A DNA stretch of 64,000 nucleotides, taken from Rhodococcus sp. 06-235-1A (lineage in GTDB: Bacteria > Actinomycetota > Actinomycetes > Mycobacteriales > Mycobacteriaceae). Under the pieces are notes generated by a model. The model saw only the letters and a program-made list of their open reading frames with translations, made no database searches and had not been told where the DNA came from. How positions within the stretch are numbered: the first letter of the stretch is position 1; every line of letters starts with the position of its first letter. A program made the translations under genes and the position numbers. The DNA lies in contig NZ_NOYI01000003.1 in NCBI RefSeq assembly GCF_002258785.1, positions 310,001-374,000 of the forward strand, written 5' to 3'. Positions 9,655 through 21,626 of this stretch are shown piece after piece.

Positions 9655-11379
9655 GTGGCTCAGTATGCGCTGTTCGATCCGAGTACGTTCGATCCGGCCG
9701 AGCTCGACGAGGATTCTCGCCGACAGTTGCGTGCGTTGATCGAGTGGTTCGAGAGTCGCGGCAAAGGCAGGCTCTTGGCGGACGATCTCGACAGCGTCTG
9801 GCCGGCCGACTTTCTCGAATTCGTCGCCGAGCAGAAGTTGTTCGCAACGTTCTCCACGCCCGCCGCCTTCGCCGACGGTGCGCCGAACACGCGATGGGAC
9901 GCCGCTCGCAACGCCGCGCTGAGCGAGATTCTGGGGTTCTACGGTCTTGCCTACTGGTACACCTGGCAGGTCACTGTCCTCGGTCTCGGTCCGATCTGGA
10001 TGAGCGCCAACGACGACGCCAAGCGGCGCGCAGCGACCGAACTGGACCGCGGCGGAGTCATGGCCTTCGGCCTGTCCGAGCGGGCGCACGGTGCCGACGT
10101 GTACTCCACCGACATGCTGTTGACGCCCACGACCGAGGACTCGGACATCGAGTTCACCGCGTCGGGGGAGAAGTACTACATCGGAAACGGCAACGTGGCA
10201 GGCATGGTGTCGGTGTTCGGGCGACGCACCGATATCGAGGGTCCCGATTCGTACGTGTTCTTCGTGGCCGACAGTGCGCATCCTGCATATCTGTTGCGTG
10301 AGAGCGTCGTGCACGGCCAGATGTACGTCAGCACGTTCTCGCTCGACAACTACCCCGTTCGCGAGCAGGACATCCTGCACACCGGGGCCGATGCTTTCTC
10401 GGCGGCACTGAACACGGTCAACGTCGGCAAGTTCAACCTCTGTACCGGTTCGATCGGGATCTGCGAGCACGCGTTCTACGAGGCGATCACGCACGCGAAC
10501 AACAGAATTCTCTACGGAAATCGAGTCACCGACTTTCCGCATGTACGCAGCGCATTCGTCGACGGCTACTCGCGCCTGATCGCGATGAAGCTCTTCAGCG
10601 CCCGAGCGGTGGACTACTTCCGTGCTGCCGGACCCGAGGACCGGCGCTACCTGCTGTTCAATCCGATGACCAAGGCCAAGGTCACCTCGGAGGGTGAAAC
10701 CGTCGTTCGTCTGTTGCACGACGTCATCGCAGCCAAGGGGTACGAGAAGAACACCTACTTCCGTGAGGCCGCCCAGTTGATCGGAACACTTCCCAAACTC
10801 GAAGGCACCGTGCACGTCAACGTTGCCCTGATGCTCAAGTTCATGCCCGCGTACATGTTTTCGCCCACCGATTACCCCGACGTCGGCACTCGGACCGAGC
10901 CGGTGGACGACAGCTTCTTCTTCGCTCAGGGCCCGGCCAGGGGTGCGAGCTCGGTGCGGTTCCACGACTGGAATCCGGTGTACCAGAAGCACTCCGGTAT
11001 CCCGAATGTCGGACGGTTCTACGAGCAGGCGCAGGCGTTCGGGTCATTTCTCGCCGAGTGCGCGCCCGACGAAGCGCAGCAGAAGGACCTCGACTTCCTG
11101 CTCGTGGTGGGCCACCTGTTCTCGCTCGTCGTCTACGGTCACCTACTGCTCGAGCAGGCCCACGAGATCTCGTCCGAGATGATGGACCAGATCTTCGATT
11201 TCCAGATCAGAGACTTTTCCGGTTATGCCGTCGCGCTGTACGGGAAACCGTCATCGACTGTGGCGCAACAACAGTGGGCTATGGACGCGATTCGGAAGCC
11301 GGTGGTCGATGCGGGCCGTTTCGAGACGGTCTGGAACGAGGTCGTCTCGTACGACGGTCGGTACGAGATGCGTCCCTGA
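9655..11379 (+). CDS. Acyl-CoA dehydrogenase family protein
   Basis: A 574-residue flavoprotein of the acyl-CoA dehydrogenase fold, longer than the usual 380-400 residue enzymes. The FAD/substrate region carries MAFGLSERAHGADVYSTDM and GEKYYIGNGNVAGMVSVFGR, typical of the middle domain; the C-terminal part is helical. It should oxidise a fatty acyl-CoA thioester, but the chain length is not readable from sequence. I chose the GTG at 9655, preceded by GGAGAGG, over the upstream reading because the extra residues look untranslated. It is a stand-alone gene converging on a TetR gene 3 bp away. Confidence 0.85.
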   Translation: MAQYALFDPSTFDPAELDEDSRRQLRALIEWFESRGKGRLLADDLDSVWPADFLEFVAEQKLFATFSTPAAFADGAPNTRWDAARNAALSEILGFYGLAYWYTWQVTVLGLGPIWMSANDDAKRRAATELDRGGVMAFGLSERAHGADVYSTDMLLTPTTEDSDIEFTASGEKYYIGNGNVAGMVSVFGRRTDIEGPDSYVFFVADSAHPAYLLRESVVHGQMYVSTFSLDNYPVREQDILHTGADAFSAALNTVNVGKFNLCTGSIGICEHAFYEAITHANNRILYGNRVTDFPHVRSAFVDGYSRLIAMKLFSARAVDYFRAAGPEDRRYLLFNPMTKAKVTSEGETVVRLLHDVIAAKGYEKNTYFREAAQLIGTLPKLEGTVHVNVALMLKFMPAYMFSPTDYPDVGTRTEPVDDSFFFAQGPARGASSVRFHDWNPVYQKHSGIPNVGRFYEQAQAFGSFLAECAPDEAQQKDLDFLLVVGHLFSLVVYGHLLLEQAHEISSEMMDQIFDFQIRDFSGYAVALYGKPSSTVAQQQWAMDAIRKPVVDAGRFETVWNEVVSYDGRYEMRP

Positions 11380-11382
11380 TCT

Positions 11383-11997
11383 TCACAGCGCTCCGGGGTC
11401 GGCCGGAACGAGCTTGGTTCCGAACGCGCACATCGTCATCTCGTGTAGACCAGCGCTGTCTTCGGGATGCTCCGGTGCCTGCATCGACATCAGGACGTTG
11501 AGCAGCATTCCGTGGGCGATGAACTGTCGTGCCTGATCTTCCGAACACCGGGTTCCGTTGCGGATCTGGCTGTAGATCGCGCCCATTCCTTCTCTGGCCT
11601 GACGGCCGATCTCGGGTACCGCCCCTGCGCCGAATCCGTGCATCATGACCATCAACAGGTCGCGGTCGGCGACCAGATCGGCGTAGGCACCGCCGAGGTC
11701 GGCCCAGGTCCGGTCGTCGGCCGGGTCGAGCGGGCCCGAAGCCAGGACTTCGTCGAATGCCGTCATGATGCCGTCGATGGAGCGTTGGAAGACGAGCCGA
11801 AACAATTCCACCTTGGTTCCGAACATCCGGACCACGTACGGCTGCGATACGCCGGCTTCCTTCGCCACTGCGTCGGTACTCGTTCCGGCAAAGCCCCCGC
11901 GTGCGAACGCACGCGTCGCGGCGTCGAGGACGAGTTCTCGCCGTTCGGCCGCGTCCATGCGGGTGGCTCTGGGCTTGGACACTGGGGCGTCGGACAT
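11383..11997 (-). CDS. TetR family transcriptional regulator
   Basis: A 204-residue protein with an N-terminal helix-turn-helix (about 15-60: RRELVLDAATRAFARGGF, TDAVAKEAGVSQPYVVRMFG) and a helical ligand domain. It is divergent from the MFS gene at 12080 and the two share an 82 bp intergenic region with a perfect inverted repeat, so it probably represses that exporter and itself. The ATG is preceded by TAACCT at 6 nt and no ribosome site, suggesting a leaderless mRNA. The ligand is unknown. Confidence 0.9.
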   Translation of the reverse strand: MSDAPVSKPRATRMDAAERRELVLDAATRAFARGGFAGTSTDAVAKEAGVSQPYVVRMFGTKVELFRLVFQRSIDGIMTAFDEVLASGPLDPADDRTWADLGGAYADLVADRDLLMVMMHGFGAGAVPEIGRQAREGMGAIYSQIRNGTRCSEDQARQFIAHGMLLNVLMSMQAPEHPEDSAGLHEMTMCAFGTKLVPADPGAL

Positions 11998-12003
11998 GTT
12001 GAC

Positions 12004-12021
12004 AGGTTATCAGTCGATAAC
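12004..12021. promoter_or_regulatory. Predicted TetR operator overlapping the regulator's -10 box
   Basis: A perfect inverted repeat GTTATC-AGTC-GATAAC spans 12006-12021. On the minus strand TAACCT (12004-12009) fits a -10 box 6 nt from the TetR ATG and overlaps the left arm, so binding would block tetR transcription. A second weaker pair, ACTTA (12020-12024) and TAAGT (12035-12039), lies on the MFS side. Confidence 0.6.
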
Positions 12022-12079
12022 TTACGGTCGGATATAAGTAATCATTCGATGCTTACAAGTTCGAGACAGGACCTGAACG

Positions 12080-13534
12080 ATGACCGCCACAGCCTCTCCG
12101 CCTGCAGTGCAGCCGTCCACTCGGAATGTTCCCGTGTGGCTCGGCATCGTCGCAGCATCGTTACCGATGTTCATGGCAACACTCGACAATTTGGTGATGA
12201 CCAGCGCGTTGCCGGTCATCCAGCAGGATCTGAACGCCTCTGTCGGACAACTGCAGTGGTTCCTCAACGCATACACCCTCAGCTTCGCGACGTTCATGCT
12301 CACGGCGGCAACGCTCGGTGACAGATGGGGCAGACGCGCGGTGTTCCTCGGCGGAATCGCTGTTTTCACCGCCGCCTCGGTGGCCAGCGCGCTCGCTGCG
12401 ACTCCATCGATGCTCATCGCAGCGCGTGCCGTGCAAGGAATCGGTGCCGCCGCGATCATGCCGTTGTCCCTGGCGCTGCTCGCCGCGGTGGTGCCGGTGG
12501 GCAAGCGCGCGATGGCAATCGGGATCTGGGGTGGAGTCTCCGGACTCGGGGTCGCTCTGGGTCCGGTGGTCGGCGGAGCCGTGGTCGACGGGATTTCCTG
12601 GCAGGCGATCTTCTGGATCAACGTCCCGGTGGCACTCGTCGCCATTCCGCTGGCGTACCTCGCGCTGAAGGAAACCGCAGGGCGCAGCCAGCCGCTCGAT
12701 CTGCTCGGCGTGGTCCTCGCGGGCGGCGGTGTCTTCCTCCTGGTCTGGGCGGTGGTCCACGGCAATGACGACGGGTGGGCGTCGGCCACGGTGCTCGCCG
12801 GGTTCATCGGCTCGGCGGTGCTGCTCGTGACCTTCGTTCTGCGTGCCTCGCGCACCCGCTACTCGGTACTGCCGCTCGCCCTCTTCCGTTCTCGCAGCTT
12901 CACCATCGCCAACATCATCGGAATCGCATTCTCACTCGGCATGTTCGGCGCGGTCTTCCTCCTCGCGCAGTACTTGCAGATCGTCATGAACTACACCCCG
13001 TTCCAGGCGGGCCTACGCACACTGCCGTGGACGGCAGCACCGATGGTGGTCGCACCGATCGCAGGTGTGCTCGCCGAGCGCGTCGGGCTGCGCGGACTTT
13101 TGGTCAGCGGTTTGGCGCTGCAGTCGGTCTCGCTCGTGTGGATGGCGCTGATCCTTGGACCCGACACCGAGTACCCGTCGATGGTCCCGGCGTTGCTGAT
13201 GGCCGGAGTGGGTATGGGACTGACGTTCGCTCCGTCCGCTACCGCAGTGCTGCGCGATATGAAGGACGACGATCACGCCACCGCGAGCAGCGCGAACTCC
13301 ACTGTGCGAGAGGTGGGTATCGCGCTCGGCATCGCGGTACTGACTGCGGTGTTCATCGGAGCAGGCGGATCTCTGACGCCCACCGGTTACACCGACGCCT
13401 TGGCACCCGCACTGCTCGTCGGCACAGGGGCGGTGGCGATCGGACTCGTGGCGGCGCTGTTCATGCCGAGGGGATCCGCCGGACCGGCGGACGGCCTCAC
13501 GGTCGGCCGGGAAATGCCGTCGACGACGGACTGA
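12080..13534 (+). CDS. MFS drug:H+ antiporter (DHA2 family)
   Basis: A 484-residue, about 14-helix exporter. Its N-terminus has FMATLDNLVMTSALPVIQQD followed by LGDRWGRRAVFLGG (motif A), and helix 5 has GIWGGVSGLGVALGPVVGG, a motif-C-like antiporter signature. Probable role: proton-driven export of a toxic or amphiphilic compound, under the divergent TetR repressor. Its 3' end overlaps the convergent DUF4439 gene by 38 bp. The substrate cannot be inferred. Confidence 0.9.
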   Translation: MTATASPPAVQPSTRNVPVWLGIVAASLPMFMATLDNLVMTSALPVIQQDLNASVGQLQWFLNAYTLSFATFMLTAATLGDRWGRRAVFLGGIAVFTAASVASALAATPSMLIAARAVQGIGAAAIMPLSLALLAAVVPVGKRAMAIGIWGGVSGLGVALGPVVGGAVVDGISWQAIFWINVPVALVAIPLAYLALKETAGRSQPLDLLGVVLAGGGVFLLVWAVVHGNDDGWASATVLAGFIGSAVLLVTFVLRASRTRYSVLPLALFRSRSFTIANIIGIAFSLGMFGAVFLLAQYLQIVMNYTPFQAGLRTLPWTAAPMVVAPIAGVLAERVGLRGLLVSGLALQSVSLVWMALILGPDTEYPSMVPALLMAGVGMGLTFAPSATAVLRDMKDDDHATASSANSTVREVGIALGIAVLTAVFIGAGGSLTPTGYTDALAPALLVGTGAVAIGLVAALFMPRGSAGPADGLTVGREMPSTTD

Positions 13535-13937
13535 CGCCCAGAATCTGCTGCCACGTCGCGAGGCGAACTGCGGCGTCGGTCAGTGCCTGTACCCCCATCT
13601 CGCGGGTGGCACCGGACTGGCTGCGCTCGATCAGCGACCGCCACGCGATGCTCGTGTCGATCTCGGCCTGCGCGGCCAACTGCGCAGCCGAGATCGCGTC
13701 GGTCACCGGAAACGGAGACGCATACGCCGGATCGGGCAGCGGCACAGCGACACTCGCCGCTTGGAGGGCATCGATAGTCGAATCTCGACGCGCGCGGTGT
13801 GCCGAAGTGTTCGCCGCCACCACGTCGGCGCGGGCGGGGTTGGAGAACGCCGCGACGACGCCGTAGGCGAACACCGCCGCGTACTCCGCGTGCAGGGCGT
13901 CGACAAGGCCTTGCTGTTCCGGACCGAGATCGCTCAT
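13497..13937 (-). CDS. Ferritin-like DUF4439 protein (Rv2844-like)
   Basis: A 146-residue helical protein with ferritin-like features: EYAAVFAYGVVAAF in the first helix and SAHRARRDSTIDAL in the second, placing Glu, Tyr and His residues as in diiron bundles. Metal binding is not proven by sequence. I chose the ATG at 13937 (MSDLGPEQQ) because it overlaps the stop of the preceding lipoprotein gene (ATGA). Location between proS and rimP matches M. tuberculosis Rv2844. The function is unknown; the coupling suggests that the two proteins work together. Confidence 0.75.
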   Translation of the reverse strand: MSDLGPEQQGLVDALHAEYAAVFAYGVVAAFSNPARADVVAANTSAHRARRDSTIDALQAASVAVPLPDPAYASPFPVTDAISAAQLAAQAEIDTSIAWRSLIERSQSGATREMGVQALTDAAVRLATWQQILGVSPSSTAFPGRP

Positions 13938-14452
13938 GCCAGCACCACCAGGGCCGAGACGGTGCACGAGGCGCTGATCGAACCGAGAAGTCCTGCGCGG
14001 TAACCGCTTTCGTTTCGAGCCGCTTCTGCTGCGCTACGGGCGGATGTGGTCAGGATGTCCCGCACTGCGGCGAGATCGGGTGGCGGCCCTGTAGGCGCGG
14101 TGGTCGTGGTGGGCCCTGCCGAGGTGGTATCGGCCGACGAAGTGTCGGTCGAGATACCGGTCGCGCGGGCGATCTCGGTGTCGAGAGCATCGGCGTGCTC
14201 GGTCCGCTGGGCCGCGACGATCCCGAGCGCAGCTGCATAGTCGGGGATCGCCGTTGCCGCCGCAGTGGCGTCCGCGGCATCGCTGCGAGCAGCGCGCAGT
14301 TGTGCGGTCAGAGAATCGAGCGCAGGGCCTGAGATCTCCTCTCGGCCGCAGGCCACCGACACGGAGACTGTGGTTGCCGACAGTACGGCGGCACCGGCGA
14401 GTCGGAACAACCCGCGGCGACTGAGTGCGAATGGGGCGATCGGCGTGGGCAC
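13934..14452 (-). CDS. Predicted Tat-exported lipoprotein, helical (Rv2843-like)
   Basis: A 172-residue exported protein. The N-terminus has a twin-arginine motif (SRRGLFR) followed by a hydrophobic stretch and a lipobox ending SVAC, so it is likely a Tat substrate anchored by lipid. After a Thr/Ser/Pro-rich linker (about residues 105-125) there are alanine-rich helices, and [15 protein letters not shown] resembles a ferritin-like helix. Start chosen: GTG at 14452; ATG codons at 14497 and 14560 are alternatives. It is divergent from rimP and coupled to the DUF4439 gene downstream. Confidence 0.65.
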   Translation of the reverse strand: MPTPIAPFALSRRGLFRLAGAAVLSATTVSVSVACGREEISGPALDSLTAQLRAARSDAADATAAATAIPDYAAALGIVAAQRTEHADALDTEIARATGISTDTSSADTTSAGPTTTTAPTGPPPDLAAVRDILTTSARSAAEAARNESGYRAGLLGSISASCTVSALVVLA

Positions 14453-14541
14453 CCCGACATCGTGCCAGATCGCCGCGCCTGCCCGTGCCACGAACATGTT
14501 GCGCCGCCCGTGCGTGGTCACGAGCACCGTCCCCGGGGCGG

Positions 14542-14547
14542 TAGGCT
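14542..14547 (+). promoter_or_regulatory. Possible -10 box (TAGGCT) for rimP-nusA-ylxR-infB
   Basis: TAGGCT fits TANNNT and would give a leader of about 65 nt before the rimP ATG. The ribosome site is GAGGAG near 14605-14610. The -35 is not convincing. Confidence 0.35.
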
Positions 14548-14618
14548 GTTGGTTCTGCAAACGCAGTCCGGCTGCAGCCCGCCGGATCGCTCACAACTAC
14601 ACACGAGGAGTTCGCGAC

Positions 14619-15194
14619 ATGCCTGTTCCGTCGAAGGAGAGGGTTGTCGAACTGCTCGTCGACCTCGTTCGAGATCGAGGCTACGACCTCGAGGACGTGA
14701 ACGTCGTCGCCGCAGGAAAGCACAGTGCGGTGCGGATCATGGTCGACCGCGAAGAGGGAATCGACCTCGACGCGCTCCCGGAACTCAGCCGCGAGATTTC
14801 CGACGCCTTCGATGCCGTGTCGGATTTCGGGGAAGCCCCGTACACGCTGGAAGTCACCACTCCGGGAATCGACCGCCCGCTGACCGAGGCGCGGCACTGG
14901 CGTCGGTCTCGGGGCCGGAAGGTGCGCATCGAGCTCGCCGACGCCAAGTTCGAGGGCCGGATCGGCGAGCTCGACGGAAATTCGGTCACCGTGGTGATCA
15001 AGGAGAAGGGCGTGCTGTCCACTCGTTCGATTGCTCTGGCTGAAGTTGTGAAAGCTGTTGTGCAGGTGGAATTCTCACGGCCGACCGCTGAAGAGATGGA
15101 CCTGGCGGGTGGTGTGGTCGGCAGTAGGCCGTCACCCGCGAACACCGACGAGATCGTGGATGTGGAAGCACCGGAAGAAGGGTCGAACAAGTGA
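14619..15194 (+). CDS. rimP: Ribosome maturation factor RimP
   Basis: A 191-residue protein needed for 30S subunit maturation. It has the RimP N-terminal region ([40 protein letters not shown]), the [13 protein letters not shown] motif and a C-terminal SH3-like domain ([19 protein letters not shown]). The ATG at 14619 follows GAGGAG at a short distance; the long upstream reading overlaps the divergent lipoprotein gene and is not coding. Its acidic C-terminal tail is actinobacterial. The stop overlaps nusA. Confidence 0.95.
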   Translation: MPVPSKERVVELLVDLVRDRGYDLEDVNVVAAGKHSAVRIMVDREEGIDLDALPELSREISDAFDAVSDFGEAPYTLEVTTPGIDRPLTEARHWRRSRGRKVRIELADAKFEGRIGELDGNSVTVVIKEKGVLSTRSIALAEVVKAVVQVEFSRPTAEEMDLAGGVVGSRPSPANTDEIVDVEAPEEGSNK

Positions 15195-16198
15195 ATATCG
15201 ACATTGCCGCATTGCGTGCCATCGAGGCGGACAAGGGAATTCCGATCGAGATGGTGATCTCGACGATCCAGACCGCATTGCTGACCGCCTACCGACACAC
15301 CGAGGGGCACCAGTCCAACGCGTGGATCGATGTCGATCGAAAGACCGGCTCGGTCCGGGTCATGGCCAAGGAAATCGACGCGGACGGCAACGTGATCTCC
15401 GAGTGGGACGACACCCCGGAGGGATTCGGGCGTATCGCGGCGACCACCGCTCGCCAGGTCATTCTGCAGCGCCTGCGCGACGCCGAGCACGAGCGCTCGT
15501 TCGGCGAGTACTCCACTCACGAAGGTGAGATCGTCAACGGCGTCATCCAGCGCGACACCCGCGCCAACGCCAAGGGCACCGTCATCGTGCGCATCGGCAG
15601 CGACGCCAACGGGGCCGACGGCCTCCTGCCTCCCGCCGAGCAGGTTCCGGGTGAGAGCTACGAGCACGGTGAGCGCATCAAGTGCTACGTAGTCGGAGTC
15701 GCTCGGGGCAACCGGGGTCCGCAGATCACACTCTCACGCACCCATCCCAATCTGGTCCGCAAACTGTTCGCCCTCGAGGTGCCCGAGATCGCCGACGGTT
15801 CGGTCGACATCGTCGCCGTTGCACGCGAGTCGGGTCACCGATCCAAGATTGCTGTCGCCTCGACCGTGTCGGGTCTCAACGCCAAGGGTGCCTGCATCGG
15901 ACCGATGGGGCAGCGAGTGCGGAACGTGATGAGCGAGCTGGCAGGCGAGAAGATCGACATCATCGACTTCGACGAGGACCCGGCCACGTTCGTCGGGAAT
16001 GCGCTCTCGCCTTCGAAGGTTGTGTCTGTGACCGTCGTGGATGCTGCTGCCCGCGCGGCTCGTGTGGTCGTTCCCGAGTACCAGCTCTCTCTGGCGATCG
16101 GCAAAGAAGGACAGAACGCCCGACTGGCCGCTCGGCTGACCGGTTGGCGCATAGATATCCGAAGCGATGCGGCGGCACCCGAGACGACCAGCGCGTAG
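15191..16198 (+). CDS. nusA: Transcription termination/antitermination factor NusA
   Basis: Binds RNA polymerase and RNA to modulate pausing, termination and rRNA antitermination. The 335 residues comprise the N-terminal RNAP-binding domain (about 1-100), an S1 domain (about 110-180, [19 protein letters not shown]) and KH1/KH2 (about 190-335, [18 protein letters not shown] and [19 protein letters not shown]). It lacks the C-terminal acidic repeats of E. coli NusA, as usual in actinobacteria. Its GTG start overlaps the rimP stop, so the two are translationally coupled. Confidence 0.97.
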   Translation: MNIDIAALRAIEADKGIPIEMVISTIQTALLTAYRHTEGHQSNAWIDVDRKTGSVRVMAKEIDADGNVISEWDDTPEGFGRIAATTARQVILQRLRDAEHERSFGEYSTHEGEIVNGVIQRDTRANAKGTVIVRIGSDANGADGLLPPAEQVPGESYEHGERIKCYVVGVARGNRGPQITLSRTHPNLVRKLFALEVPEIADGSVDIVAVARESGHRSKIAVASTVSGLNAKGACIGPMGQRVRNVMSELAGEKIDIIDFDEDPATFVGNALSPSKVVSVTVVDAAARAARVVVPEYQLSLAIGKEGQNARLAARLTGWRIDIRSDAAAPETTSA

Positions 16199-16294
16199 GG
16201 CCGGAATGCGGAGTTCGAGGCAATACAGCGGTAGAGTGGTCGATGGTTCGGTAACGAACTCTCTGCCCAGGAACACGAACGCGACTATCCGGTT

Positions 16295-16627
16295 GTGACA
16301 GGCCGGCCAGTTCGCACGTGTGTCGGGTGCAGGGAGCGAGTGCCGGCCGCCGATCTGTTGAGGATCGTGGTTCGAGAAGCTGGTTCGCACGAATTCGCTC
16401 TCGTCCCCGACGTCCGGCATTCGATGTCCGGTCGTGGTGCGTGGTTGCACTACAGCCGAGAATGCCTGCACAATGCGGAGCGACGCCGAGTTTTCGGTCG
16501 CGCGTTTCGGATATCGGGAAATGTGGACTCGTCGGCAGTGACAGACGTGCTCGTCGAGCACGAACAGCTGCAGGACGAAGACACGACAAGAGCAACACCC
16601 GTCGACAAGAACAGGCAACAGCACTGA
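16295..16627 (+). CDS. ylxR: YlxR family RNA-binding protein
   Basis: A 110-residue basic protein with the DUF448/YlxR motif RTCVGCRERVPAADLLRIV near the start and SGRGAWLHYSRECL in the middle. The family is always found between nusA and infB, binds nucleic acid, and has been linked to RNase P and gene regulation in other bacteria. The GTG start fixes the conserved GRPVRTCVGC terminus. The last 35 residues are polar and probably disordered. Confidence 0.93.
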   Translation: MTGRPVRTCVGCRERVPAADLLRIVVREAGSHEFALVPDVRHSMSGRGAWLHYSRECLHNAERRRVFGRAFRISGNVDSSAVTDVLVEHEQLQDEDTTRATPVDKNRQQH

Positions 16628-16724
16628 TGAGCACACCGTGAAGCACCAACGATGAACGTCCATCGGAGATAACCCGAGGTCGTGCGGGCACCAAGCCTCG
16701 CTCGGCCTCTCAGTGAGGAGAGCA

Positions 16725-19616
<2,892 letters not shown>

Positions 19617-19620
19617 AACC

Positions 19621-19646
19621 GATGCGGAGCCGTTCGGCTCCGCATC
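19621..19646 (+). terminator. Predicted terminator after infB
   Basis: A perfect 11-bp stem, GATGCGGAGCC / GGCTCCGCATC, with loop GTTC, starts 4 nt after the infB stop. It has no U-tract, as is common for actinobacterial terminators. Confidence 0.75.
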
Positions 19647-19702
19647 CGGTCGCGTCGGCTCGGTGGTGAAGCCAGGGGAGTGACACTGCGCTCCGACTTT
19701 CG

Positions 19703-19739
19703 AGCCGGTGGTGGTACGACAGCTGTACTGCCACCGGCT
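19703..19739 (+). terminator. Second hairpin between infB and the DUF503 gene
   Basis: Arms AGCCGGTGG and CCACCGGCT are perfect, continued inward by two G-U pairs and GTAC/GTAC, giving a stem of about 15 bp; TTT overlaps its 3' edge. It ends about 30 nt before the DUF503 GTG, so it could be a second terminator or a leader structure. Confidence 0.5.
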
Positions 19740-19770
19740 TTGTCGTCGAAGCTGATCGAAGGACGTCAGC

Positions 19771-20061
19771 GTGTATCTGGGTGCTTTGGAGTTGGACGTG
19801 TTGTTGGGGGACGTGCGTTCGCTCGCCGAGAAGCGGTCGATGGTGGAACCGGTTCTCGGTGATCTGCAACGGCTGGGAGTTTCGGCTGCCGAAACCGGTG
19901 AGCGAGAACGTATTCGGCGGTCCCTGCTGGGGGTTGCCGCTGCCGGTACCGATGTCGATCTCTTGCACGACAAACTGGACGAGTGCGAACGGCATGTCGC
20001 CGAACGTCACGATCTGGAACTGTTGGCGGTACGCCGGAGAATCTTCGGACCCGAGGATTGA
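19771..20061 (+). CDS. DUF503 family protein
   Basis: A 96-residue protein with the DUF503 pattern: YLGALELDVLLGDVRSLAEK at the N-terminus, then VAAAGTDVDLLHDKLDECERH. The family is small and often sits between infB and rbfA (YlxP in Bacillus), suggesting a ribosome- or RNA-related role that is not established. The GTG is preceded by GAAGGA. Hairpins on both sides suggest its expression is partly separate from infB and rbfA. Confidence 0.85.
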   Translation: MYLGALELDVLLGDVRSLAEKRSMVEPVLGDLQRLGVSAAETGERERIRRSLLGVAAAGTDVDLLHDKLDECERHVAERHDLELLAVRRRIFGPED

Positions 20062-20069
20062 TCCGGGCG

Positions 20070-20092
20070 TCTGCCGAGCACTGTTCGGCAGA
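20070..20092 (+). terminator. Hairpin between DUF503 and rbfA
   Basis: Arms TCTGCCGA and TCGGCAGA are perfect (8 bp) with a 7-nt loop, 9 nt after the DUF503 stop. It could be a weak terminator or an mRNA-processing structure. Confidence 0.45.
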
Positions 20093-20161
20093 GTGAAGTG
20101 CACAACCGTCGAATGTCGCAAGAGAACCGACGTTCGGCCATGAAAGAGGAGTGTGATTGTC

Positions 20162-20626
20162 GTGGTGGATCAGGCCAGGGCTCGTAAGTTGTCCAAGCGA
20201 ATCGCCGCCATCGTTGCAACGGCGATCGATCACGAGATCAAGGATCCGCGGCTGGCATTCGTGACCATCACCGATACCAAGGTGACTGCCGACCTGCACG
20301 ACGCCACGGTGTACTACACCGTCATGGGTGAAGATCTCGATACTCCGCCCGACCTGCAGGCTGCCGCCGCGGGACTGGAGAAGGCCAAGGGTGTGCTGCG
20401 CTCGAAGGTCGGTGCCGGAACGGGCGTGCGGTACACACCGACATTGACGTTCGTGACCGACACTGTGCCCGACACCGCGCGCCACATGGAAGACCTTCTC
20501 GAACGCGCTCGCGTGGCCGACGAGGAATTGGCTCGCGCCCGAGCGAACGCCAAGCCCGCAGGCGACCCCGATCCGTACAAAGCCCCCCGTGAGCTTGCAG
20601 ACGTCGAGCCCTCCGAAGCCGACTGA
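20162..20626 (+). CDS. rbfA: 30S ribosome-binding factor RbfA
   Basis: A 154-residue KH-fold protein that binds 16S rRNA and helps late 30S maturation. It shows [39 protein letters not shown] and the later [20 protein letters not shown], all typical of RbfA. I chose the GTG at 20162 because AGAGGAG (20145-20151) lies 10 nt before it; the GTG at 20153 sits too close to that site. The tail after about residue 120 is polar. Position after infB is conserved. Confidence 0.93.
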   Translation: MVDQARARKLSKRIAAIVATAIDHEIKDPRLAFVTITDTKVTADLHDATVYYTVMGEDLDTPPDLQAAAAGLEKAKGVLRSKVGAGTGVRYTPTLTFVTDTVPDTARHMEDLLERARVADEELARARANAKPAGDPDPYKAPRELADVEPSEAD

Positions 20627-20627
20627 C

Positions 20628-21626
20628 ATGTCCGATGGTTCGGGGACAGCGACGGAGGCCGACAGCGATCTGGCGCAGGCGATCGAGATGCTCGAACGTG
20701 CATCCTCGGTGACCGTTCTGTGTCACGTTCAGCCCGACGCCGACACGATCGGGAGTGGGCTTGCGCTCGGTTCCGTGCTCGAACGGCGCGGTGCGACCGT
20801 CCAGGTGGCGTTCGCTGCGCCGGCGTCCCTGCCCGAGTCGATGGACGAGTTGCCCGGGAGGCACCTACTCGTCGACGCCGACAAGGTCACCGATACCGTC
20901 GACTTGGTCGTCACGGTCGACGCCGGAAGCCGGGGTCGGCTGGGTTCGCTGGGTGATCGACTCGATTCTGCGTCGGCCAGCCTCGTGATCGACCATCACC
21001 GCAGCAACACCCGGTTCGGAACGGTCAATGTGGTGCATGCGTCCGCGGAGTCGACCACTGCGGTGATCGCGAGACTGTTGGACCAGTGGGGTGTCGAGAT
21101 CGATGCAGATCTGGCGCACCTGCTGTTCGCAGGCTTGGTCACCGACACCGGTTCGTTCCGATGGGTTCGCCCTGGTTCGCACCTGTTGGCCGAGAGACTG
21201 CTCGCGACAGGTATCGACGGCGCACACATCGCGCGCAAACTGCTCGACACGCATCCGTTCGACTGGCTGCCGATGCTCGGTTCGGTCCTCGGTTCGGCCT
21301 CCCTGCTTGCCGACGCCGTCGACGGTCGCGGGCTGGTGTACGCCGTCATTCGAAGCGAGGATTCGGCCGGATTGCGGTCCGAGGAGATCGAGAGTGTCAT
21401 CGACATCGTGCGCACCACCTCCGAAGCCGAAGTGGCCGCCGTGTTGAAGCAGCAGGATTTCGGCTCGGTGTGGGTGGTGTCGCTGCGCTCGAAGACCGAG
21501 GTCGACGTGTCGGCGGTGGCGTGCACGCTCGGCGGTGGCGGGCACCGCAATGCGGCGGGTTACACCGCGACGGGCGAGCTTGCCGATGTCGTGGACGCGT
21601 TGCGCGAGGCCCTGTCGGCCTCGTGA
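20628..21626 (+). CDS. DHH phosphoesterase, NrnA-type (oligoribonuclease / pAp phosphatase)
   Basis: A 332-residue Mn-dependent phosphoesterase. Catalytic motifs are H33-x3-D37-x-D39 in CHVQPDADTIGSG, VTVDAGSRGRLG, IDHHRSN (the DHH motif), and the DHHA1 motif GGGGHRNAAGY near the C-terminus. NrnA-type enzymes degrade short RNAs and dephosphorylate pAp; the M. tuberculosis counterpart Rv2837c also hydrolyses cyclic-di-AMP intermediates. The ATG lies just after the rbfA stop; a GTG at 20589 is possible but would overlap rbfA. Confidence 0.9.
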   Translation: MSDGSGTATEADSDLAQAIEMLERASSVTVLCHVQPDADTIGSGLALGSVLERRGATVQVAFAAPASLPESMDELPGRHLLVDADKVTDTVDLVVTVDAGSRGRLGSLGDRLDSASASLVIDHHRSNTRFGTVNVVHASAESTTAVIARLLDQWGVEIDADLAHLLFAGLVTDTGSFRWVRPGSHLLAERLLATGIDGAHIARKLLDTHPFDWLPMLGSVLGSASLLADAVDGRGLVYAVIRSEDSAGLRSEEIESVIDIVRTTSEAEVAAVLKQQDFGSVWVVSLRSKTEVDVSAVACTLGGGGHRNAAGYTATGELADVVDALREALSAS

